The position numbers and the translations under genes were made by a program. Below are positions 1 through 9,281 of a stretch of 38,745 nt of DNA, one piece after another; within the stretch, counting starts at the first letter, position 1; each line of letters begins with the position of its first letter. The notes beneath the pieces are model-generated. The model did not search any database and was not told the origin of the DNA. It worked only from the letters and a program-made list of their open reading frames with translations. Origin of the DNA: Alphaproteobacteria bacterium (GTDB lineage Bacteria; Bacteroidota; Bacteroidia; Chitinophagales; Chitinophagaceae). The stretch lies in contig JASGCT010000009.1 of the NCBI GenBank assembly GCA_030053915.1, positions 19,211 to 57,955 of the forward strand, given 5' to 3'.

Positions 1-2
1 CT

Positions 3-2096
3 GAGCCAACATTTGACATTACAACCTCAGCTAATGGTGGTGGTACTATTAGCCCGTCTATGGTAGTTAATAGAAATGACAACATGTATATAACGTATCA
101 ATCTCATGATGGTTATATGGTAGATTCGGTATTTATTAATGGGGTCTATGCTGAAAATCAATCTGATTCTTTAGGTTATATGTTTACAAATATGCAATCT
201 CATCAAACAATGCGCGTTGTTTTTAACCTTGAAAAGCCATATATAGCATATACCAACTATCCATCTTATCATGTTGGAGATACCTTAATTGTTACAGGAA
301 GTTTAATAGAAGATATAAAACTAAAAAAATTCAAAGATAGCCTTTATTTAGTACCATTTAAAAAAGATATTATTAATCAAAGTATTGACACAAATTATTA
401 TTTTATAATTCCTGAAAATTTAAACTATGGTTTATATTTGATTTATGGACGAGGCGGTAATAGAATTTCAAAAAAGACCTTAGTAATAAACATTTACAAT
501 CATAAAGTAAATTTAGATAGTATTGCCTATTATGAGTGGGGGTTAGACCAAGATAGCAACATGACCTTACCAGTTGATCTTCCAAAAGTATTATCAATAT
601 CACAAGGATCTAAACATGCTTTGGCTTTAAAAAATGATGGCACTGTTATGGCTTGGGGTTCAAACCTACATGGACAAACACATATACCACATGATTTAAA
701 TAATGTTGTTGCCGTTTCATCAGGCGTTAATCATTCATTAGCTTTAAAGCGCGATGGTACTGTAGTAGCTTGGGGAAGTAATCATTATGGACAAAAAAAT
801 GTCCCACATGGTTTAAAAAATATTGTATCAATTTCTGCGGGACATTTTCACTCATTAGCATTAACAACCGAGGGTACTGTTGTAAGTTGGGGTGGTAGAA
901 AAGGATACGGCTCGACAATATTGGCACACGATTTAAAAAATGTTGTAGCTATTTCAGGAGGCGGTTTACATTCCTTAGCACTCAAAGCAGATGGTACAGT
1001 AATCGGTTGGGGTGATAATTCTTTTGGACAAGCTTTAATACCAGGATTTGAAACGGATTTAGAATCTATTTCAGCTGGGTATTTACATTCTTTAGCCTTA
1101 AAATCTGATAGTACTGTCATTGCTTGGGGACATAATTTTAATGGAGAAACCATAGTTCCAAGTGGGTTAAATAGAATTGTATCAATTAGTGCAGGCTCTA
1201 ATCATTCTGTTACTTTGCAAGATGACGGAAGCATTAAAGCCTGGGGTGATCCATTTTCTAACGTACACACCTATAACCAAGATTTAAAAAATGTTATAGG
1301 TATCTTTAGCGAACCGTCCTCTCATTATAATTTCGCTATGTATAAAAAAACAAATGTTTTCGATCGTACCCCATCAGCTAAAATTATTAGTATCGTTACT
1401 ACATCTCCCAATTGCGATAGTGGTGTAGGACAAGTTGAATTTACAATAAACGATACCTCGTTTTATGATTCGTTAAGCCTAAAAAATACTGTAACCAATT
1501 CAATAAACACGTATAGTATAAAACAAACGAATTTAGTCGTTCATAATTTAAATGTAGATCAACCTTATGAAGCCACGGTTTTTGATATTCGAAAACAGTT
1601 CTCACCGAGACTATATAGCTTTAGAATACCTGGCGTTACTCCTCTTAAAGCTTTAAGTTTAGTTGAATCCGATAACCAAAAACTTGTATTAAATTTATCT
1701 GGTGCTACTACTTATACCATAACTCTTAATGGTGAAACATGGAAAACCCAAGATAGTAAGGTTAGTGTGCCGTTAGTTGTAGGTATGAACAAATTAAAAA
1801 TAACATCCGATAAAACTTGTAAAGACAGCTTTGAAGAAAGTATATTAATTAGCGAACAATTAACATTATATCCTAATCCTGCAACTAACTATACAAATAT
1901 ACATGTTGGTGGACTGGAAGAAAAAGTTATAGTAACCATTGAAAATGACAAAGGTGTTATCATGTTACAAAAAGAATATCATTTAGATGCTGATAGAAAT
2001 ATTCATTTTAGTCTTGAAGGCTATAGTAAAGGTATTTATTTAATTGAAGTTAAAGGTAACAACTCAAAAGGCATATTAAAATTATTAAAACAGTAA
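3..2096 (+). CDS. RCC1-repeat secreted protein with T9SS sorting domain (5' partial)
   Basis: The frame is open to the left edge, so the gene begins before the window; the ATG at 60 is only the first internal Met. The visible start resembles a beta-sandwich repeat of the kind often found in Bacteroidota surface proteins. From about nt 590 to 1250 there are six to seven RCC1-like repeats with the recurring pattern SLALKxDGTVxAWG, expected to fold into a beta-propeller. The last ~75 residues begin LYPNPATNYTNIHVGG and end with KGIYLIEVKG, the form of a type A C-terminal sorting domain, so the protein is predicted to be exported through the type IX system and anchored or released at the cell surface. 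The ligand is unknown. It is followed by about 270 bp without a gene. Domain assignment is strong; function is inferred only from fold. Confidence 0.85.
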   Translation, partial: EPTFDITTSANGGGTISPSMVVNRNDNMYITYQSHDGYMVDSVFINGVYAENQSDSLGYMFTNMQSHQTMRVVFNLEKPYIAYTNYPSYHVGDTLIVTGSLIEDIKLKKFKDSLYLVPFKKDIINQSIDTNYYFIIPENLNYGLYLIYGRGGNRISKKTLVINIYNHKVNLDSIAYYEWGLDQDSNMTLPVDLPKVLSISQGSKHALALKNDGTVMAWGSNLHGQTHIPHDLNNVVAVSSGVNHSLALKRDGTVVAWGSNHYGQKNVPHGLKNIVSISAGHFHSLALTTEGTVVSWGGRKGYGSTILAHDLKNVVAISGGGLHSLALKADGTVIGWGDNSFGQALIPGFETDLESISAGYLHSLALKSDSTVIAWGHNFNGETIVPSGLNRIVSISAGSNHSVTLQDDGSIKAWGDPFSNVHTYNQDLKNVIGIFSEPSSHYNFAMYKKTNVFDRTPSAKIISIVTTSPNCDSGVGQVEFTINDTSFYDSLSLKNTVTNSINTYSIKQTNLVVHNLNVDQPYEATVFDIRKQFSPRLYSFRIPGVTPLKALSLVESDNQKLVLNLSGATTYTITLNGETWKTQDSKVSVPLVVGMNKLKITSDKTCKDSFEESILISEQLTLYPNPATNYTNIHVGGLEEKVIVTIENDKGVIMLQKEYHLDADRNIHFSLEGYSKGIYLIEVKGNNSKGILKLLKQ

Positions 2097-2367
2097 CTAA
2101 ACAATTTTTAAGCAGAATGATAGACAAAATGTAGGTTAATAATTGCTAAACTTTTAGATAGAGCAATTTTTAAGAATAAAATATGAACAAAGAAACCGTA
2201 TTTTTGTAAAGAAGACGATGATAAATGTTTTAAAAATTGGAAAATAATTTTATAAATCAATAGATTATGCCAAACAATTTATAGGTAGTGCACGCAGAGA
2301 TTGTGAAACAATTTGGTAAGAATCATATCATGAAATGCTATAATCCATTGCAAAAATGGTTCATTGT
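2097..2367. other. non-coding gap between RCC1 protein and murQ
   Basis: AT-rich stretch between two convergent genes. It holds only short broken frames. I see no RNA gene, no clear terminator hairpin and no mobile-element ends. Confidence 0.5.
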
Positions 2368-3171
2368 TCATATCTCATTAAACTGCTTTAAAACAAGTTT
2401 AACAGATTTGTATTTTTTAAGTAAACTTTCAGCTTTTTGAGCATTGCAATGTAACGCTTCCATAATTAATAAAGTACCTCTTTTAAAGAGTTTTTTATTG
2501 AGTATTTTCATGTGAACCATGCGATTATTTTCAATCTTTCCAAGTTGTATCATAATGGTTGTAGATATCATATTCAATACAAGTTTTTGGGCTGTTCCAG
2601 ACTTCATACGAGTACTTCCGCTAATATATTCAGGACCTACAATAACTTCTATAACATGGTCGCAAACTTTTTTAAATTCAGAATTTTTATTACAAGTTAT
2701 CGCAACAGTCTCAATGTTTTTTTGAATACATTTTTTTAAAATGCCTATTACATAAGGCGTTGAACCACTTGCCGCAATACCAATAACCACATCTTTTGAG
2801 GTAGGTTTAAATTTCAATAAATCGTTCCAGCCTTGTGTAGTGCTATCTTCAGCACCTTCAACGGCTTCGGTCATCGCTTGGTGTCCGCCAGCAATTAATG
2901 GAATACAAAAAGTGTTTTCAACACCAAAAGTGGGTGGTAATTCGCTGGCATCTAAAACACCTAAACGACCGCTGGTGCCGGCTCCTACATAAAAAAAACG
3001 TCCACCTGCTTTAATTTTAGGCACAATTATTTTTAAAGCTTTTTCTATCTTCGGAATTGCTTTTTTTACGGCAAAAGCAACTTTTTGGTCTTCAGTATTA
3101 ATTTCTGTCAAAATTGTTTTAATAGATTTTTTTTCTATATCGTGATAAAGAGATTCTTGTTCGGTAATCAT
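2368..3171 (-). CDS. murQ: N-acetylmuramic acid 6-phosphate etherase
   Basis: MurQ cleaves the lactyl ether of MurNAc-6-phosphate to give GlcNAc-6-phosphate and D-lactate in the cytoplasm. The sequence has the SIS sugar-isomerase fold, with GAGTSGRLGVLDASELPPTF near residues 63-82, TEAVEGAED near residue 100, and AASGSTPYV. The frame is open to 3210, but the codon there is TTG. I chose the ATG at 3171 because a TAnnTTTG box (3208-3215) lies just upstream and the protein then begins ITEQESLYHDI, as MurQ proteins do. This gives 267 residues, a normal Bacteroidota length. It lies 96 bp downstream of anmK, whose product makes its substrate. Very confident. Confidence 0.93.
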   Translation of the reverse strand: MITEQESLYHDIEKKSIKTILTEINTEDQKVAFAVKKAIPKIEKALKIIVPKIKAGGRFFYVGAGTSGRLGVLDASELPPTFGVENTFCIPLIAGGHQAMTEAVEGAEDSTTQGWNDLLKFKPTSKDVVIGIAASGSTPYVIGILKKCIQKNIETVAITCNKNSEFKKVCDHVIEVIVGPEYISGSTRMKSGTAQKLVLNMISTTIMIQLGKIENNRMVHMKILNKKLFKRGTLLIMEALHCNAQKAESLLKKYKSVKLVLKQFNEI

Positions 3172-3207
3172 AATATTTTTTGTTTTGTTGAAAGGTTTAA
3201 AATCTAT

Positions 3208-3215
3208 CAAATATA
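3208..3215 (-). promoter_or_regulatory. predicted promoter -7 box for murQ
   Basis: The minus strand reads TATATTTG, matching the Bacteroidota -7 consensus TAnnTTTG, about 36 bp before the chosen ATG. No convincing -33 TTG was located. It implies murQ can be transcribed separately from anmK. Confidence 0.4.
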
Positions 3216-3267
3216 AATCAAATTTTCAACTTAAAATTTAAATATCTGTTAAAAAATTAAAACGAAT

Positions 3268-4416
3268 TTAAGGTAAACAAATTTTTCCATATTCGCAATA
3301 TTTGTTGCCCATGATAAGTTCGTGGGCTAAACAAGCAAATATCATAGCTTCTTTAGCATCTGCTGGCAAACCTAATGACGCACAATCTTTGATAGATTTT
3401 AAATTTAAATGTTTTTTAATGCGTTCCATTAACCAAGTATTATGAAATCCGCCACCACTACAATACATTTCATACTGTCCTTTAACTGTTTTTTCAATTC
3501 CTTTCACAATAGTAACTGCACTCAGTTCGGTTAAAGTATGTAGCATATCAACATGATTTATTTCTGGAAGATTATAATTATTTTTTAAACTCATAAGCCA
3601 GTCTAAATTAAAAGCCTCTAAACCCGTAGATTTAGACTGTTTTTGTTTAAAAAAATCATGTTTTAACATGGCGTTAAGCCAAGCCTTGTTTAAAGTTCCA
3701 GATTTTGCTAAGGCACCGTTTTTATCGAATGGTACATTACAGTATTTTTGACAATAGGCATCTAGGAGACAATTTCCTGGACCAGTATCGGTACAAAAGG
3801 TATCCTTAAATTTTAAATTGGCTGGTAAATACGTAAAATTCCCTACACCACCAATATTAAGCAGGATTCTATTTTCTGTTTTAGAACTTGCCATAAAATA
3901 ATCACCATAAATCGCTAAAGGGGCACCTTCATTACCAAGGGCGATATCCTTTTGTCTAAAATCACAACAGGTTGTAATTTGGGTCAGGGTTGCTAGATGA
4001 TTACCATCTACAATTTGAAGGGTACTATTCGAAAAATTTTTTAGTTTATGTTTATGTTTTGGTGCATGAAAAATAGTATGTCCGTGCGATCCAATTAAAT
4101 GTATTTGAGAAGGTTTTATCTTCCACTGTTTCAACGTGTTTAAAATCATTTTGGCGTGGTGTCTCGCGAGTTCAGTATTCCAAAGACAAACAGATTGCAA
4201 ATCTACTATGGGCTGAGAGGCAATTAACTTCAGACTATTTTTTAAATTTTTAGAATAAGGAATGGTTTTAAATTTTAGTAGTTGAGGTTTCGTTTGATCT
4301 TCAAAACGGACTAAGGCAATATCTAAGCCATCCAAAGATGTACCACTCATTAAGCCAATAACCAAGCGGCTTTTAATAGATTTTAAATGGCATAATTTTA
4401 GAATAGCTTTATTCAT
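3268..4416 (-). CDS. anmK: anhydro-N-acetylmuramic acid kinase
   Basis: AnmK hydrolyses and phosphorylates 1,6-anhydro-MurNAc with ATP to MurNAc-6-phosphate, the step before MurQ in peptidoglycan recycling. Visible motifs are the N-terminal GLMSGTSLDGLDIALV (residues 21-36), IGSHGHTIFH, DFRQKDIALGNEGAPLA, and LLNIGGVGNFTYLP of the ASKHA fold. The 382 residues are a normal length. The usual second glycine of the GGxGAPL motif is Asn here (GNEGAPL), a minor change. It lies between the susD-like gene (49 bp upstream) and murQ, all on the same strand, suggesting a common transcript. Assignment is very confident. Confidence 0.93.
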   Translation of the reverse strand: MNKAILKLCHLKSIKSRLVIGLMSGTSLDGLDIALVRFEDQTKPQLLKFKTIPYSKNLKNSLKLIASQPIVDLQSVCLWNTELARHHAKMILNTLKQWKIKPSQIHLIGSHGHTIFHAPKHKHKLKNFSNSTLQIVDGNHLATLTQITTCCDFRQKDIALGNEGAPLAIYGDYFMASSKTENRILLNIGGVGNFTYLPANLKFKDTFCTDTGPGNCLLDAYCQKYCNVPFDKNGALAKSGTLNKAWLNAMLKHDFFKQKQSKSTGLEAFNLDWLMSLKNNYNLPEINHVDMLHTLTELSAVTIVKGIEKTVKGQYEMYCSGGGFHNTWLMERIKKHLNLKSIKDCASLGLPADAKEAMIFACLAHELIMGNKYCEYGKICLP

Positions 4417-4465
4417 TTATTTTAAAACGTTATTAAATAATATAAATATCTATTAAGAAAATTTC

Positions 4466-5749
4466 TTATTCGGTAGGGTCTGTGGGTGTATTCGTATTAT
4501 TATCACGTTCGGTTAAAGGGTAAGGCATAAAATTTCGGTTACCTCTTTCAGATTTATCTCTTCCAAATCGTTTACTATCTTCAAAGCGAAATCCGGTTAA
4601 ATACAATTCAATACAGCGTTGTTTATAAATTTCAGTTAATAATGGATTGACACCATTGTATGCAGGTTGTCCGGCTCCAATTCCGGTAGCATCTGTATTT
4701 TTAGTTAAAACTTTATTAAGTTGAATAACGGCATTTGTAGAGTCTTTTTTACGAGCATAGCTTTCGGCTAAAATAAGATAAACTTCTCCTATTCTATATA
4801 AAGGAATTGAGGTTGTTACGGATGCAAAAAATCCCGTTGTACTGGCGCCTAAATTAAGCGATGCAGGTGCGGTTGTGGCTTTGAAAAATTTATTCCTTCG
4901 AAGGTCGTTAGCAGTTGTTCTTAAACCAACAGGTAAGCTAAAAAATGTATCTTTGGGTTCGGTTACATTTCGATTCGAAAAACTTACAAAAGAGATGGGA
5001 TTATCAGAAGTACCGGCGGCAAAATTTAAATTTGAAACTTTGGTAACATCTACAGTTAAGGCGGTGGCAATTGCGGCATCATAATTTCCAGCTAATAAGT
5101 TATATCTGGCTAACAGGGCATTGATTGTATTTTTTAAATCGATGCCGGCAACAATTCTGGAAGTAAAATTTGTATTAACTCCAACACTATTGATTCTATC
5201 TTTAGCAGTTTGAAGTAATTGTATGGCTTCTGTTAAAAGTTCTGCACGGGTATTAAAAGGTGCGTTTTTTTCGACAGTGATAGGTGCTGATTCCCAAAAT
5301 TGCGGTAAGGTACCAAGTGCTATGGCTTTATAAATAGATGCATAACAGATTAGCCCCGTTTTAATTCCGGTATCATTTACAATATCGATATTATCTAAAA
5401 TAAGATTAGCGTTCGATTTAATAAGTTGCAGCTGTTCCCATAAGTTTCTTAACACATTGTTACTATTATTAACATTACCAGCACCCAGTCCTAAATTATT
5501 TTCATCGGTGTTACCAGCATTAAGTACCACTAATTCGCCGCTTAATAATCCTGAGGTTGTTAATGCGTTATAAATGGGCGAGGTGCGTCCAATTGAATAT
5601 TTTTGTTGTAAGCCATTGGCGATAGCTATTAAGCCCTGTGGGCTTGAAACTACCTGAACTTCTGAGGCTGTAGATGGGTTAAGATATTCTTTATTGCAAG
5701 CGATATTTAGTAAACAAAAACTAAAAATGATTATATATATATATTTCAT
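4466..5749 (-). CDS. SusD/RagB-family outer-membrane lipoprotein
   Basis: The protein starts MKYIYIIIFS and has a lipobox LNIAC ending at Cys18, so it is a predicted outer-membrane lipoprotein. The helical body with repeated ALL/AILA segments, the position right after a SusC gene (11 bp gap) and the C-terminal pattern YLTGFRFEDSKRFGR, NRNFMPYPLTERD are typical of SusD-like substrate-binding lids. At 427 residues it is shorter than many SusD proteins (about 500-600). The ligand cannot be read from sequence. Because anmK and murQ follow directly, a peptidoglycan fragment is a reasonable guess but only a guess. Confidence 0.85.
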   Translation of the reverse strand: MKYIYIIIFSFCLLNIACNKEYLNPSTASEVQVVSSPQGLIAIANGLQQKYSIGRTSPIYNALTTSGLLSGELVVLNAGNTDENNLGLGAGNVNNSNNVLRNLWEQLQLIKSNANLILDNIDIVNDTGIKTGLICYASIYKAIALGTLPQFWESAPITVEKNAPFNTRAELLTEAIQLLQTAKDRINSVGVNTNFTSRIVAGIDLKNTINALLARYNLLAGNYDAAIATALTVDVTKVSNLNFAAGTSDNPISFVSFSNRNVTEPKDTFFSLPVGLRTTANDLRRNKFFKATTAPASLNLGASTTGFFASVTTSIPLYRIGEVYLILAESYARKKDSTNAVIQLNKVLTKNTDATGIGAGQPAYNGVNPLLTEIYKQRCIELYLTGFRFEDSKRFGRDKSERGNRNFMPYPLTERDNNTNTPTDPTE

Positions 5750-5760
5750 AATGAATAAAT

Positions 5761-8700
5761 TTAAAAGTTAAGATTTAATTGAACTTGATAGCTTCTTGGT
5801 ATGGGTACGTTGCCAAAATCGACGCCTCTAAAGAGGTCGTTATTGCCGCCAGCATTAGTTTCGGGGTCGTAGCCATTATAATTATCCCAAGATAACAAAT
5901 TACGACCAACAACTCCAATTGTTAACGCTTTAATTAAGCTATTTTTTCCAAGGTCATTAAAACGGTATCTTAAAGATACTTCTCTTAATTTTATAAAAGA
6001 GCCGTCATCAATCCGCCATTCTTCGTTGGTATAAGTAGAAAAAATATAGCCTCTTTTAATTTGTCCTCGATATTCTAGCTCGGCATAGTCGCCAATACCA
6101 ACACCTTGACGGGTTCTTTTATCGGCATTAAATACTTGTGCGCCTTGTAATGCGTCTAATACAAAACTAAATGTTAGCCCTTTATACGATAAATTACTTG
6201 AGATACTACCTGTAAAATCGGGATTGGGGTTTCCAATTAAGCCTCTTACTTCATTCCCAGATGGATTACCAAAGGCATCGGAGGTTGTAGAAGGTGTATA
6301 AGCTAAAGGATTGGTAGTACTTTGAGTTCCTTTTTGAGTTTGGGTAAAGCCTTGATTGGTTAGTACAAAATTACCGTTAGCATCTCGGGCATAAAAAGTT
6401 CCGTAAAACTGGCTTGCGGATTGCCCTTTAATTAAATAGATAGGGGCGCCAGTTACGGTATTTAAAGCGATAAGCGTAGTAGTACCTCCTAAATCTAAAA
6501 TTTTATTTTTATAGCTGGAATACAAAAAAGTTACATCCCAATTCCAATTTTTTGATCTTATTGGAACAATATTTACCATAATTTCAAGACCCGTATTTTC
6601 CATTTTGCCAACATTGTTGATGATGCTTGTGCCGCCTTCAGAAGACGCCAATGTTCTATTTACAACGAGGTCGGTAATTTGTTGATTAAAATATGTAAAA
6701 GAGAAATTATATCTATTTTTGTCAAACGAGATATCAAATCCACCTTCAATTTCAGCCATTCTTTCGGGGCGAACATCGTTATTGGCTAAGGTGGCGCTTG
6801 GTACAATAGTTGTTTTATCTAAATATGCAATGGAATTAAACTGCCAAAATCGGTCATAAGAGCCAATCCCCGCAATATTACCCGATTGTCCGTAAGAAGC
6901 TCTTACTTTAATACTATTGATAATATCTACAAAATTAGAGTTTTTGTAAAATTCTGATACAATTAAACTACCAGATAATTTAGGATAATATTGTGTGGCT
7001 TGTGATGCAGAAAATTTAGTTGAATTATCTTGCCGTATTGCCCCTGTAATATATAATAAACTTTTGTAGCCAAAGGTAGCTTGACCATAGGTACCAAATA
7101 AACTAAACTTATCAATACCATACCCTGAAGTTACCGTGCTTCCAGTGGCGCCATTGATCGTTTCTATAAAAGGTGCTAAAGATTGACCACTGGTTCTTAA
7201 AAGTTCTACTTGTTGAAATTGGTGATTAAAACCAGCTAATAAATTCAAATTAAAATCTTGATTAAAAATAATATTATAATTGATATTTAAATCGTTATTA
7301 ATTAAAAAAACAGAATTTGTAGTATGCGAAGCAAACCCATTTGGCCATCTTTCGGCTGGAAGTCCTGCAACTGCTTGATAGGGGTAGGCTTTAATAAAAC
7401 TTCGTCCAACTTGATTATAATAATCAACGCCTGTAATCCAATCAATGGTTAAATTTTTAATAGGATTAAAATTTAATTGCACATTACTAATGGTTCTATT
7501 AATACCTTGGGTAAAAGTCATATCTTCAATAGTTGATAATGGGTTTACTCTTGAAGGTTCAACTGCTTGTAAGTTTCCAGAGGCATCGCGTTTAGTAATG
7601 TCATAAATATTATTTGTAATATTTATAGAGTTTATTGGAGAATAAAAAACATTCCCGTTGGCTTTTTCGTTTGAAAATGAGTTAATGTATGATAATCCTA
7701 AACTAAATTTAAACCATTTATTTACAGTTTGGTCGAGGCGAGATTTTAAATTGATTCTATTAAAATCTGTTCCTTTAATAATACCTTCATTTTTCAAATA
7801 ACCTACCGAAAAATAATATTTTGTATTGTTGGTGCCGCCACTGATATTGAGGTTATGGTCTTGAGTAAAGGCTTGTCTAAAAATTAAATCTTGGTAATCG
7901 TATCTTGTAACATCTGCTAAATTTGAAGCCAAATATGTTTCAGTGCCGTTACGATAAACAGAATCAAGGGTTACGCCATTAGTATTAGCCCAAGAATAAG
8001 GTGGATTGGTTACGCCACCATTGGGGTCTAAAATTGTTATGGTATTAAGACGTAAGCGAGGTAATCCAAATTGTTTACCGTAAGTGGTAATAGGAACTTT
8101 TTTTCTTAGTTCGTTAATACCAAAATTTGTTGAAAAATTAAATTGTGCTGCGCCAGTTTTTCCTTTTTTAGTGGTAATTAATACCACGCCGTTAGAGGCA
8201 CGCGAACCATATTGGGCGGCTGCAGCAGCGCCATTGATAATATTAATAGTTTCGATGTCATCGGGATTAATATCTACGGCTCGGTTTTGTCCAAGATTAG
8301 CGTCCCCGGCTTGGGCGTTCAATGCTGTTTGGGATACGTTTGTAGAGTAATTGCTGATGATGACACCATCAATTACATAAAGTGGGTCAGAGCTTCCTTG
8401 AAGTGATTTAATACCACGTATTCTAATGGTTACACCGCCTGCAGGGTCTCCAGAATTTTGAGTTATTTGAGCACCTAATACCTTGCCTTGCAACGAATTA
8501 AATAAATTTCCAGATCCAGAATTTTGTAAGCTACCTCCCGAAATGGTGTTTATGCTATTACCTAATTCGCGCCGTTTAGATTTTTGAGCGCTACCAGTAG
8601 TAACCACTTCATCTAATAAGTTGGCATTGGCTATTAATTCAATAATAAAATTTGACTGGCTTGATTGAAGATTTACTTTAATTTCATAAGTTTCGTAACC

Positions 8701-8955
8701 CACGAAAGAAACAATTAAAAAGTCGTTTTGCAATTTATTATTATTGACGTTTAATGAAAATTTACCATCTGATTTTGTAATAAAGCCTTCTGAAAAGGAA
8801 CGAAGTTTAACAGTAGCCCCGTCAATTGGGATGCCAGTTTGATTAACAACAATACCACTTAGCGTTATTTGCGCTTCTACAAAGTGTAGATTGAAAAAAC
8901 AAAATAAAAGCAAAATTAGCTTATATTTCTTTTTAAAAATTATTTTTTTTACCAT
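5761..8955 (-). CDS. SusC/RagA-family TonB-dependent outer-membrane receptor
   Basis: From the ATG at 8955 the protein begins MVKKIIFKKKYKLILLLF and has a signal peptide ending near VEAQ. Then come a carboxypeptidase-regulatory-like beta domain (SGIVVNQTGIPIDGATVKL), a plug domain (VIRIRG-type segment VTIRIRGIKS, DPLYVIDGVI, NPDDIETINI, YGSRASNGVVLITTKKGK) and a long C-terminal 22-strand-type barrel ending VQLNLNF. The 1064 residues are typical for SusC. A longer frame starts at an ATG at 9018, but a TATCTTTG promoter box lies between the two, so I prefer 8955. It is the pore partner of the SusD downstream and imports a ligand through the outer membrane using TonB energy. Confidence 0.93.
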   Translation of the reverse strand: MVKKIIFKKKYKLILLLFCFFNLHFVEAQITLSGIVVNQTGIPIDGATVKLRSFSEGFITKSDGKFSLNVNNNKLQNDFLIVSFVGYETYEIKVNLQSSQSNFIIELIANANLLDEVVTTGSAQKSKRRELGNSINTISGGSLQNSGSGNLFNSLQGKVLGAQITQNSGDPAGGVTIRIRGIKSLQGSSDPLYVIDGVIISNYSTNVSQTALNAQAGDANLGQNRAVDINPDDIETINIINGAAAAAQYGSRASNGVVLITTKKGKTGAAQFNFSTNFGINELRKKVPITTYGKQFGLPRLRLNTITILDPNGGVTNPPYSWANTNGVTLDSVYRNGTETYLASNLADVTRYDYQDLIFRQAFTQDHNLNISGGTNNTKYYFSVGYLKNEGIIKGTDFNRINLKSRLDQTVNKWFKFSLGLSYINSFSNEKANGNVFYSPINSINITNNIYDITKRDASGNLQAVEPSRVNPLSTIEDMTFTQGINRTISNVQLNFNPIKNLTIDWITGVDYYNQVGRSFIKAYPYQAVAGLPAERWPNGFASHTTNSVFLINNDLNINYNIIFNQDFNLNLLAGFNHQFQQVELLRTSGQSLAPFIETINGATGSTVTSGYGIDKFSLFGTYGQATFGYKSLLYITGAIRQDNSTKFSASQATQYYPKLSGSLIVSEFYKNSNFVDIINSIKVRASYGQSGNIAGIGSYDRFWQFNSIAYLDKTTIVPSATLANNDVRPERMAEIEGGFDISFDKNRYNFSFTYFNQQITDLVVNRTLASSEGGTSIINNVGKMENTGLEIMVNIVPIRSKNWNWDVTFLYSSYKNKILDLGGTTTLIALNTVTGAPIYLIKGQSASQFYGTFYARDANGNFVLTNQGFTQTQKGTQSTTNPLAYTPSTTSDAFGNPSGNEVRGLIGNPNPDFTGSISSNLSYKGLTFSFVLDALQGAQVFNADKRTRQGVGIGDYAELEYRGQIKRGYIFSTYTNEEWRIDDGSFIKLREVSLRYRFNDLGKNSLIKALTIGVVGRNLLSWDNYNGYDPETNAGGNNDLFRGVDFGNVPIPRSYQVQLNLNF

Positions 8956-8984
8956 ATATAAAAAGTTTGATTTAAAATTATAGG

Positions 8985-8992
8985 CAAAGATA
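8985..8992 (-). promoter_or_regulatory. predicted promoter -7 box for susC
   Basis: The minus strand reads TATCTTTG followed by C, identical to the box found in every CRISPR repeat of this window. It lies about 30 bp before the chosen susC ATG and decides that start over the upstream ATG at 9018. Confidence 0.45.
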
Positions 8993-9258
8993 TATAAAAT
9001 TTTTGTTAAAATTAACATTCGCTAAATTTTTGTTAAAAATTATTTAAAAAATCATTATTAATGATAAATGGTTTTTATAGATTATAAAAGGGTTTGTTAT
9101 TTAAAAATATGATATATATAAATATTAACTAAAATTTAGTTACATTTAAGTTATGGGAGCGAAGCTATTTACAATTGTTGATACTATTTTTCAAATACCA
9201 AAATAACGGTTTTTAAAAAAATTATTCAACCATATTAAAATTGTAAGTAAATTAAACG

Positions 9259-9267
9259 TACTTTTGC
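9259..9267 (+). promoter_or_regulatory. predicted promoter -7 box for lutB-like gene
   Basis: TACTTTTGC matches TAnnTTTG and ends 14 bp before the ATG at 9282. A TTG lies at 9241-9243, rather close for a -33 element. Confidence 0.4.
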
Positions 9268-9281
9268 TTTAAAATTATTCA

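Larger units (their letters stand above)
8956..9281. other. divergent intergenic region susC / lutB-like
   Basis: This 326-bp AT-rich region separates divergent genes. It carries the TAnnTTTG boxes of both neighbours near its two ends. I see no RNA gene and no clear operator in the middle. Confidence 0.5.

Noticed and set aside
848..1153. 101-codon minus-strand frame inside the RCC1 gene.
   Set aside because: It is the antisense shadow of the regular RCC1 repeats.
3172..3210. Longer murQ start at 3210.
   Set aside because: The codon is TTG, overlaps a -7 box and adds residues not typical for the family.
8084..8406. Plus-strand frames of 64-88 codons inside susC.
   Set aside because: Antisense to the highly conserved plug domain; no promoter or family features.
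8956..9018. Longer susC start at the ATG at 9018.
   Set aside because: It would place a promoter box inside the gene and a non-signal-like stretch before the real signal peptide; the ATG at 8955 gives a normal start.
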